NCBI GenBank assembly: GCA_001574975.1
Contig: KQ965757.1
Location: 260,037 to 324,036, forward strand
Direction: 5' to 3'
Origin: Gonapodya prolifera JEL478
Lineage: Eukaryota; Monoblepharomycota; Monoblepharidomycetes; Monoblepharidales; Gonapodyaceae
DNA: 64,000 nt
Made by a program: the position numbers and the translations under genes
Notes under the pieces: model-generated
Database searches by the model: none
Told to the model about the DNA's origin: nothing
What the model saw: the letters and a program-made list of their open reading frames with translations, nothing else
Shown: piece by piece, positions 55,668 through 64,000 of the stretch
How the letters are laid out: each line of letters starts with the position of its first letter
Position numbering within the stretch: the first letter of the stretch is position 1

Positions 55668-57446
55668 ATGGACAAGGTCAGACTGCGTACACTTGCTCAT
55701 CGCTGCCACCACGCCACCCACGCTACCTGCTCACTATGAAACATTGTTGACAGATAACTGTCGCGACGCTTTCGCCTGATGACCTAGCCCCGGCATTCGC
55801 GACGATTACAGGCGCCACACACGAAGAAACCACGACATTCAAGAAACTGGGCCTTAGCGGCGCCCAACTCGTGTCACTCAATCCCGCGAGACTGCAAACC
55901 GACGCAGCATGGAAAGAGTTCCGATAGTTTACGATCTTCGAGCTCGAGAAATTTCTTGGGGCCACGAAAGAAGTGAGTGACATGTTGCATTGAGAAGCAA
56001 TACCACGCATCTATAGGTCCCCAAGCGATGCAAGCTCGACGATACACTTGCCAGCGTCATGGACGATGGAAGCAACGATAAGGAAAATGTATGTGTGATG
56101 AGCCGGCCGGCACCTAAACAAAACTAACGCCAAACCACTTGTCCCCATGCGAGAGCATCCTCCCATCACTTGGAAACTCAATCAATACCGCCAACACCAT
56201 CCAAGTATTATCTTAGTCATCTGATGACACCAAAGTGGACCTCATGAGCAAGATGATAGAAGATAAGGCGCGGCGCAGCCTTGAGAACTTCAGGTAACGA
56301 ATGCGACGTTGCAAGGATCGCCTCAAGCCCACACTGAACCCGCCATGCCTCAATACCACGTCAAGCCGCTCAGCCTTTCGCCAAGATATCTGAGACATAT
56401 GGGCAAGAAAAGGCAACCAATGCACCCGAACCTCCTAACCGAGGACCAAAGAAAAGACACCAGGCTCATCTGTGAACAATGGGCACAAAAACATGCATTG
56501 CCCGAGATAGATTGGACAGCCGGTAGGACGAAAAATGCATTCGGCGACGCCATTTCACCGACTAGTGACTGAATGTCCCCGTAAAATTGTGATCTTTCCG
56601 CCCAAGGCACCATGTACGCAATATACAGGGACGTTGCCAGAGAGTACCGCCACTGCCCTAATATAACACCAACGTCAGGGTGAGCACAATTCTCGCGGTG
56701 TTGAATTCAACGGTCCAAAGTGATGTTGAGATCCGAGCATCTTTCCCGGTCACAGCGTTTAACCAGCACAAACGCAAATCTTGCCAACAATGCCAAGGAA
56801 TACGTCAATTCGGACGCCGCGTCCGATGACGCTAATACCAACAAGTTCCGCCCTGTGAGCACACATATTCCCAATATATTTAACGAGTCCACGTTAAAAG
56901 GGACGCATTACAGGCCCACAACGTCGACATATGCAATATGAATCCCGCCAAAATCAGTGGAAGCAACGTAATGCAGCTGAACCTCAGCGACGCCTTGCCA
57001 GTACTGCCAAGGGCCTTCAAGTCAAAGTTCGTAACCCAGGATCAGATCTCCATCGTCTGGCTCAAGGCCTGCTGCAAGGCTCTCGATCTCCAAGTCCGCA
57101 ACCAGAGCAAACTGGAGCTCGTCGTGATTGTGGCAAAGCATCTTGTACGAGCGAAACATGGTATCGCTCCCTGCAGACTGGCAAGACGACCCCGACAGCA
57201 TTACATTCGAGAAGGTCCAGGTGAGGCCAATAGCGCCAAAGCGGAAGTTATCCCCACCTAATCGCAAATGCAACCTAGGTCTCTGTAAACCAAGAAAACG
57301 ACCTCAGTACGCTGACGAAGCGCATCGGCGAACTGTTCCTGGAGAACTAGGAGAAGCGCAAGGAGTGAGATAAGGAGAAGTTCGAGTGGCAATTGAAAGG
57401 CAAGAGCGGACGTAAGCGCAAACGTACGGGAGCCGGGAAATTCTAG
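55668..57446 (+). pseudogene. Unrecognised multi-exon gene with SAP-like segment, broken
   Basis: Starts MDK at 55668 before a 77 nt intron, then ITVATLSPDDLAPAFATITG, FKKLGLSGAQLVSLNPARLQ and, after an in-frame TAG near 55927, FTIFELEKFLGATKE. Later exons include PKRCKLDDTLASVMDDGSND. A helix pair at about 57000-57140 (QDQISIVWLKACCKALDL, NQSKLELVVIVAKHLV) has the spacing of a SAP DNA-binding motif. The last exons give LPADWQDDPDSITFEKVQ joined to VSVNQENDLSTLTKRIGEL, then two stops within a Lys-rich tail (KSGRKRKRTGAGKF). Introns are preserved but several stops break the frame. No family is recognised, and neither transposase motifs nor terminal repeats are seen. A nucleic-acid-binding origin is an inference from the SAP-like and basic segments. 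Confidence 0.4.
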
Positions 57447-58064
57447 CAACCAGTTGTAGCCTCAAATGTTTTCACGGGAGCGGTAAATCGATTTCGCTTT
57501 TCACCGCCTGGTGTCCCGTTCCCACCCGATGGGAATTCCTCCACATTAACGGAGACGTGGGATTCACTACCGACAGTGTAAATGCAAAAGGGTTGTACAG
57601 GTACTTTAGACTTAATGTGAGCAGAATGATGAACGTACACAACGGGAACGAGGCTGACTGGAGTGCTGGACTGCATGAAGTCACAGTTTATGCCTTTTAG
57701 TAGTGCTATCGCAAGATAATGTTTATATGTGCATTCAGAAAAAGAAAAAGCACTTCGCCTTGAAATATATATACCGTCCTCCCACGTTGGCCTCGCAACA
57801 TTCTCCAAGACCCAAATGCAGGCCTTCTTGTGCCATTAGAGCCCTCTTTTCATCGTTCAAGCCAAAAAGCCGAGTGTGCTCCACGAAGCCGAATTCGAAA
57901 AATACAGCATAATAGTACGACATGAAAGAACCAGTACAAGATGCCAAATATTACTCCAGCAATCCTACCCTCTAATCGCCCAACCAAGTATGCACCCAAC
58001 ATCGTTTCTAGATCGAACGTGAAGCTCTTTTCCCATCGAACCAAAATCCCAGCCTCAGTAGTTA
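57447..58064. other. Intergenic, nothing recognised
   Basis: Spacer between the broken SAP-like gene and the 3' end of the first GH18 gene; no gene, RNA or repeat supported. Confidence 0.3.
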
Positions 58065-61000
58065 TCATCTCCAGCTGCCCTTACCCATCCCGGCAGCACT
58101 CCCCGTACTCCCTCCCCTCGCATGCCCCACAACTTTATTCCGCTCCTCCATCGCGCGGGCAAGTTGGGCCTGTATCCCGCCGCCGGCACCTGTCGAAGCC
58201 GTCGATCGAGTCGACGCGCTGTCCCCAGTCGCATTCCGACCTGGTGTCGGAACGCCGGCGCCAGGGTAAACTTGGTACACTGGCTCAGTCACCGGCGCTG
58301 CCTGGTTGTAATAAGCGTACCCTGCGTCGACTCCTGTCGTCGTGGACACCATTCCCAACGACCGGCCCGACTTCCCAGACCGAGCGCTGGACCTCGGCGG
58401 GTCAGCTCTCGCGGCGGCGGCGGCGGCGGAGGCCTGCTGCTGTTGCACGAGGTATGCCGCGCCGGGGTTCATCGGTTGCACGTACTGCACTGGAGGGTAC
58501 CCTGGTGCAGTCGCCACGACGGCGGGGGCCGCACCGTACAAGTGCGCCAGAGCAGGGTGGGCGTTGACAGCGGCCGCTTGGGGGTACACCATATGCGCTG
58601 GAACAACCGGAGTGCCCCCGCCGCTTCCTTCGATGTCCGAGCCCGCCAGAGATCCTCGAGAACGATGCGAGGGGGTCTTTCCGGCGCCCATCTGCACAAG
58701 CGGCACGCCACTGGGGCTGCCGACAAGCGACGCTGTGGAAGTGTCGTCTTCGGACATTCCGCCCCGCATAGGTGTCGCGTGGGGCGAGCCGTCCCGTCCA
58801 GGGCTCGTCGGAGCGGCGCCATACCCGCCAGCCCCGCGTGGTGGCGACCCAGGAATAGGCGCTGGTGCGTAGTAGTTGTACAGCGCAGGGTCGGGCTTCG
58901 TGATTGTTGGGGAGGGCATTTTGGCCATCTGCGGCGGGAAGTTAGCGCCCGGTGAGGGGAGCGTTTTGCTGGCGGTGGAGCGGGGCGAGCGAGGGTTATT
59001 GTTGTCTTCGTCATCGGAATCCTCGTCGTCGTCTTCTGACTTGCGCTGGAGGCGAAAGGAAGGGGTGGTGAGAATAATTGGGGCCAGGGGAGAATGGGTA
59101 GAGAAGCAGTGTAGACACGTACCTTGCGCGCCCGTACAAACACCACAGCCGCTGCGACAATCCCCACCGCCACTCCCACACCCACGGCTATCCCGACCAC
59201 TGCTGGAACCGAAACACCCTGGTACACCCAGCCACCACGTTAGTACCATCTCCACACACATCCTCCACATCAACCATCAACTCACCCCACCCCCACCCCC
59301 CACATTCGTCTGCGCTGCCGCCGTAGCCGTGGGCTTCCCCGCGGTCTTCCCACCGCCATTCCCAAGCACGACATCGACCCTCTCAACGCACCGACTTCCC
59401 GCGGGCGTGTTCTTCCCCGACACGGACGTGTTGACGGCCTGGAGTTCCTTGAAGATGAGGTCGGCGTACGAGGAGGTGGGCAGGTTGGAGCAGGGGATGT
59501 TGAGTGTATCCAGGGAGACGTCGCGCAGGAAGACGGCGCCGAAGGTTGGGGTGGTGCGGACTTTGGGTACGGAGGGAGGGGTGAGCGTGTGGAGAGTGAG
59601 GTTGGGGAGGAGGGTGAGTGTTTGGGGAAACGGGTACTCACGTGCTTGAATGAAGTTGTTGGTGTAGAAAGCAGTCACGTTGACGAAATCGCCCGCCTAC
59701 ACGCACATCATCGTAGCGTCAGTCCCATCACACCCTTTCCCTACTCGCCCCCCACCCGCAACTCACATTGCCCCCAACCACCCCTTCATACCCCCACCCC
59801 AAATTCGGGATCTGCACGCCAAACTGCATCTTATCCACCCCTCCCGCCCAACTGCTCCAAGAATTCACGGCCGCGAAGAAATTGTCCGCGCCAGCACCCC
59901 CCGCCCAGGAACACGTGGTGTTGATGAAGGAGAGGACCATGTAGTCGATGAGGGTCGCGTTGGTGCCGAGAAGGGTGAAGCTGGAGGGGCCGAAGAAGGG
60001 CGAGGGGAAGGTGCAGCCGACCGTTGCTGTGGAGCGTGGTTGGGTGGACTCCGTGGTGAGGCGGGTAAAGTGATGAACGGGCAAAGAAAACGGAACTCAC
60101 CCGAAATTGACATATACGTCGGCAACCCGTAATAATCCGCCGGGCTGCTCACGTTCCGCCAGGGGCTCGTATAATTCGCCAGCCCCGTACCTGTGGGCAC
60201 ATCGGGCACGACCTCGCCCGTTGCGTTGGCGGTCCATACGGTGCCGTTGTAAACGATGGTAGTGCCGTTGAACACGGCCGTGGCGTTCACAGAGGGCGTG
60301 GTGGGAGCGAGGGGGTCGATGCCGTTGAGGAGCGTGCGGAGCGTGGTGATGAAAGTCGTGTATGCCGGAGCAGATTCGGCGGGGCTGGGGCGGTGCGGTG
60401 GTGTGATGGTAAGCGTCGCATTCACAACGGGAAATCTTGTCTTGACTCGGCCCGAACTCACTTCACGACCTGAATATCCAACCCATTCAGCACCGCATCG
60501 TCAAACGGCCGCGGCGCGCCCTGGATCGTGCGGTCAAAGAACATGGAGTAGATTTGGTACGCTGACCGGTTGCCGTCGCTGGGGGTAAGGAGGTCCGAGG
60601 GTTTGGAGGCTGCGGTGTGGAGTGGTAGGAAGAGATAAGACATGGCAAAAACTAAAGTCTCTATATCGCTCCACGATGTATTCGCCTCCGGCGGACTCCT
60701 CGGTCAGACTATCGCGCTTAGGCCTCGATGTCGCTCCGCGACGTTCCTCGGTCAGCACTTTGTGCTTACGCCTCGGGTTTCGCTCCGCGGAAGAGTCCTC
60801 GGTCAGCGCTCTCGCGCTTAGGCCTCGGCGCAGTCCTCGCTCCGCTCGGCCTGCGACTACTCACCCAACTGCAACACCACCCTCACCCCGACCCTCTGAC
60901 ACGCCTTAATATCCTTTCCAATCTGCGGGCAATACAACAACGTATACCCATTCGTCTTGCTCTCGTACCCCGTGTAGGCTTGAGCGCCCGAGAAGGAGCA

Positions 61001-61427
61001 GTGGTTGGAGAAGTCGATCCCGGGGGCGTTCTTGGTGGAGAAGTGGGCGAATATGCCCTGGATATAGATTGTGGAGTATTTTTGGAGCTGGCAGACGGCG
61101 GCGAGTGTCGCTTCGGATTGGGCCGTGTCGAGTTGGGCAATGGTGTTTTGGCCCCAGTAGCCGACCATCTGCGTGGGGTAAGGGAGTGTGGGGGATGGGG
61201 GAGAGCGGCGTGAGGAAGTGAGATGTGAGTGGCGGGTGCGAAAAGAGGGGAGAGAAGCGTGAGCTCACTTGGAAAGGAGTGCCCTTGTTGATCGTGTCTG
61301 GCGGTATCCGCGCATGGACAGGGGCAGCGAGGTAAAAGAGTGCGAGGAGAGAAACAAATAGAAGGGAGCGGGTGTTTTTCTGTGTCGATGTCGTGATGGG
61401 ATGGGAGAGAGGGGAGAAGTGTCGCAT
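58065..61427 (-). CDS. Membrane-anchored GH18 chitinase-like protein lacking catalytic residues (copy 1)
   Basis: Exons include 61427-61269, 61168-60865, 60609-60462, 60384-60101, 60026-59767 and 59696-about 59653, then ectodomain, membrane and tail exons to 58065. A signal peptide (RSLLFVSLLALFYLAAPVHA) leads into a class III-type GH18 barrel: MVGYWGQNTIAQLD, LLYCPQIGKDIKACQ, YSMFFDRTIQGAPRPFDDAV, IDYMVLSFINTTC and SWSSWAGGVDKMQFGV. The catalytic signature DGxDxDxE reads NGLDIQVV, so both the general-acid Glu and its supporting Asp are missing. A Cys-containing juxtamembrane region follows, then one membrane helix (VGIAVGVGVAVGIVAAAVVF), VRARK and a roughly 300-residue Ser/Gly/Ala-rich cytoplasmic tail ending GGGIQAQLARAMEERNK. 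The layout is that of a receptor or chitin-binding surface protein, an inference. A paralogue follows at 62.2 kb. Confidence 0.8.
60672..60852 (-). repeat. GC-rich intronic repeat, three-unit copy in GH18 intron 2
   Basis: Fills most of intron 60610-60864 (255 nt). Three units with periods of 48 and 51 bases are marked on the plus strand by TCCTCGGTCAG at 60697, 60745 and 60796. Each is followed within about 15-20 bases by a CTTAGGCCTCG-like word and a CGCTCCGCG-like word, and the block begins with TTCGCCTCCGGC. In the gene's sense these are CTGACCGAGGA, GAGGCCTAAG and GCCGGAGGCGAA, the same words and sense as in the ACAD intron at 33.7 kb. No coding potential. Confidence 0.88.
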
Positions 61428-62202
61428 AGGAACCCGCGCAGGGAAGGGATGGAGCGACAGCGGCAGCGCATTGGAGCCGTTCGAGCATTGCAGTGGCGAC
61501 GCAAAGAGTAGATAAAAGCAGAACCGCGTCCGTCGCTTGAGTGTGCCGGATATGGAAGATACGACTCAGACAAAAACGCACCGAGTCACCCCTCCTGCGA
61601 CGGCTTGCACATCCCATCGCCACCGCCACTCCACCCATCGCTCCTGCGCCGTGTCGGCCCACCACTGTCTCCCGCGAGTCGCGCGCTCTCCGCTCCGTGT
61701 GCATGCGTGCGCCCGCTTTTCGGTTTTGCAAGGGGATCGACTCGGCGTGGCGCATCGTCGGATAAACCTCTGCAAGCGTGCGCCCTCGCACCGGTGGGGG
61801 GATCAATAATTCAATTCTTTTGTACTCTTTCGACTCTCTGTATGCACTGCATTACTTCTCTGTGAGTGCGAAACGTCTGTGTCCGCCGCCCGGAGAAATC
61901 TCCGCGATCTCAGGTACGCCGAGCAGTCAAGCAGAGCAGCACCGGATCCCACTCACGGTTTGGTATACGGGAGGTTGCTAGATAGTCCATTTATGTGCCG
62001 TTTGGCTTTATTGGGCACTTGCCCAGCATCGTTGCAAATCTCTGAATTCAAGAGTCTCTCTCACAAATCCGTGCCCTTTTCTCAATGCTCGCTAATAATG
62101 CTGTATGCAAATCGAAACGCATGTTCTCAAGTTCTCATTAGAATCCAAGTTCGTTCCGAATCATCTCTCTCCCGGTCCAACCACCACGCCCGAGCCCCAC
62201 CA
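61428..62202. other. Spacer between the two GH18 paralogues
   Basis: No gene supported. 61430-61800 is GC-rich and probably carries the promoter of copy 1; 61810-62200 is AT-richer 3' sequence of copy 2. Confidence 0.3.
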
Positions 62203-64000
62203 TCACCTGCCCCCCTGCGCAGCCCTCCTCCGCTCCTCCATTGCCTTCATCAACGCCGCCTGAACTCCTCCTCCTGCTCCTCCCGCTCCACCGGGACTCG
62301 CTGGCGCACCACCCACCATTGCCGCTGAACTCCCTTGCGACGCACTCGATGCCACCGACGCCAACGTCGTCTGACTCCCAGACACAGGTACAGTTCCTGA
62401 TACGCGCACAGGAGATGGGGGCGCCACAGACGACACGTTACCCGCTCCCACACTGGCACCGCTGCCGACTTTCTGGTACACGTATCCCCGTGTCGTCTTC
62501 CTGCCCCTTTCTTCATCCCGTTTCTGCGACTGCACCTGGGTTTGCACCTGGGCCTGCCTCTGGGCCTGCGCTTGCACCTGAGCGACCCCTGCACTCGCCC
62601 TTCCAACCAACGGCGCATCCTCCCCACTCCCCCCACTCGCCGCACTCGACGGCGGGCGACTCGCGAAGCCCAAATCCGCCACGACGACGGGAACGGGCAT
62701 CGCCAGGACGGGCGGCTCGGCCATACGCGTCGTCGACACCATCCCCATAGGCCCGACCGCGTCCGTCGTCAGCGGAATAGAAGGCGACCGCGCGATTGGT
62801 CCGCCAAGAACGGGAGAGGACGTGGACGTGCGTCCCAACGAAGGTGCGCCGGGGGACCCTACACTGCCGGGAGGTGTGGATGCGAGCGGGTACGGCGACT
62901 GCCTCGTCATCGTGGAACCGGCTGTCGGTGTTTTCTTGAGAGGGAGTGTAGGCGTCCCCGCGGGCGAGGGCGGGTTCGTGGAGGGAACCGACGAGGGATC
63001 CACCAGAGCGCGCATCTCGGTCATGCTGCCGAGGGACCCGGAGGGTTCGGGTCCGCGTTTGGATCGCTTGGATTTGCTTGGCTTTGCCTTGGCAGCCGCG
63101 GGAGCAGGTTTGACTTCCCCATTCGTGGACCCGGCGTCCGAGTCGTCATCTTTTGTTCGTGCCTAGTAGGTAACGCGCGTCAGCATCGGTGTTGCTAAGT
63201 CGGTGGGATGAAGATGAAAGCAAGGGTACTCACGTACACCGACCGGTAGGTCACGAACGCTGCCCCCCCAATCACCAGCACACCCGCAAGGCCTCCGACC
63301 GCAATCCCCGCAATAGCACCCGTGCCTAACCCACCTCCCGAGGTCGCCACCTGAGTCGCAATGGGACTCGCAGGCCCCGCAGGCCGTCCCGTCCCATTGC
63401 CCCGTCCCTGCACCACGACACTGTCCTTCCACACGCACTGCTTCCCCACGGGCGTGTTCGCGCCGTCCGCTGTCGTGTTGAAGGATGTGAGGTCGGTGTA
63501 GAGTAGGTCGACGTACCGGGATGTCACGAGGGTGGACGGGGCAGTGCAGGGGAGGTTGAGTTGGTCGAAGGAGGAGTCGTAGAGGGAGACGGCGGTAAAT
63601 TTGGAGACGGTGCGCAGGCGGGGGATGAGAGAGGCGGAGTAGAAGAAGGTGGTGTTGATGAAAGTGTTGGGCTGGGATGGTACGGTAGGAGGTGGGAGAG
63701 GCATTGTCAAGGGGGGGCGTCCGGTGTGGCAATTGTGTAACTAAACGTATCAACTCACATCCGACTCCGTAAATGCCTCATAGCCCCATCCAATATTGGG
63801 CAACTGGGCCGCGAACTCGAGCTTATCCACGCCCGCCACCCAGTTACTCCAACTCTGCAGGTTCTGCCAGAACCCGTCCTGGTTCGCCCACGTGCAGTTG
63901 GCGCCGTGACGGTAGGATACGAGAAGGTAGTCGAATTTGGTGGGGACTGTCGAGAGGAGCGTGCCGTTGGAGGGGCCTAGGATGGGGTCGGGGAGGTCGC
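62203..64000 (-). CDS. Membrane-anchored GH18 chitinase-like protein, copy 2 (5' part beyond the window)
   Basis: The visible part begins inside the GH18 barrel (FDYLLVSYRHGANCTW, SWSNWVAGVDKLEFAAQL, NIGWGYEAF), matching IDYMVLSF, SWSSWAGGVDKMQFGV and NLGWGYEG of copy 1. The juxtamembrane exon aligns as well (SLIPRLRTVSKFTAVSLYD, LNLPC, ANTPVGKQCVW). A membrane helix (AIAGIAVGGLAGVLVIGGAA) is followed by a Lys/Arg stop-transfer exon and a roughly 310-residue cytoplasmic tail containing a Gln/Val run (VQAQAQRQAQVQTQVQ). The tail ends GGGVQAALMKAMEERRR, nearly the same as copy 1, and both tails also share MGMVSTT/LGMVSTT. The catalytic motif lies outside the window, so activity is unknown. Tandem duplication on the same strand; the two tails have otherwise diverged. 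Confidence 0.78.

Noticed and set aside
55668-57446. Transposon origin for the SAP-like locus
   Set aside because: No transposase or recombinase motif, terminal repeats or target-site duplication visible; introns argue for an ordinary gene.
1-64000. CRISPR array, rRNA or bacterial-type operon
   Set aside because: No regularly spaced repeats of that type, no rRNA cores, and genes carry spliceosomal introns.

Overview
The window reads as a nuclear contig of a fungus, most likely a zoosporic (chytridiomycete-like) one. Genes are split by short GT-AG introns, mostly 54-100 nt. There is a chitin synthase with an N-terminal myosin motor and a C-terminal DEK domain. Two membrane-anchored GH18 chitinase-like proteins, a Ytp1-type membrane protein and a fusion of cytochrome b5 with acyl-CoA dehydrogenase are also fungal in character. 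The contig has a run of 19 N at 54652-54670 and a single N at 46173. Several otherwise conserved genes show an isolated one-base frameshift, so part of the breakage may be draft-assembly error.

Layout. 1-4.3 kb (minus): start of a LisH/CTLH protein, a broken catechol O-methyltransferase, and a tandem pair of orphan paralogues. 4.8-8 kb: a large Ser/Pro-rich protein (plus) and a small acidic protein (minus). 8.4-11.7 kb (plus): a pepsin-like protease and a dead tandem copy. 12.2-13.9 kb: an HXXXD acyltransferase. 14-15.8 kb (minus): coproporphyrinogen III oxidase with a mitochondrial-type N-terminus. 16.7-19 kb (minus): two decayed F-box/LRR genes. 19.2-22.5 kb: myotubularin phosphatase. 22.8-24.5 kb (minus): a three-finger C2H2 factor, divergent from an SGNH hydrolase (24.8-25.9 kb) that has lost its catalytic His. 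26.6-29.1 kb (minus): a fungal-type transcription factor. 29.3-31.2 kb (minus): Ytp1-like. 33.2-37.2 kb (plus): the cyt b5-ACAD fusion and an RRM protein. 37.3-41 kb: Cys-rich paralogues, an F-box fragment and an ankyrin pseudogene. 41.2-43.2 kb (minus): a CDKN3-like phosphatase. 44.1-51 kb (minus): myosin-chitin synthase. 52-57.4 kb (plus): an intact F-box gene, then two decaying genes. 58-64 kb (minus): two GH18 receptor-like genes, the second cut by the window edge.

Common themes. Chitin and cell-wall biology appears at both the synthesis end (chitin synthase) and the binding/sensing end (GH18 proteins). Phosphoinositide and protein phosphatases (myotubularin, CDKN3-like), heme synthesis, lipid oxidation and transcription are each represented by single genes. 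Much of the rest is lineage-specific duplication followed by decay: protease, F-box, Cys-rich, ankyrin and permease.

The most unusual signal is a GC-rich repeat found only inside two introns of unrelated genes (acyl-CoA dehydrogenase and GH18). In both it lies close to the 5' splice site and in the same orientation relative to transcription, which is what introner-like (intron-spreading) elements look like. Next come the catalytically dead GH18 receptor pair and three enzymes that keep their fold signatures but have changed active-site residues.
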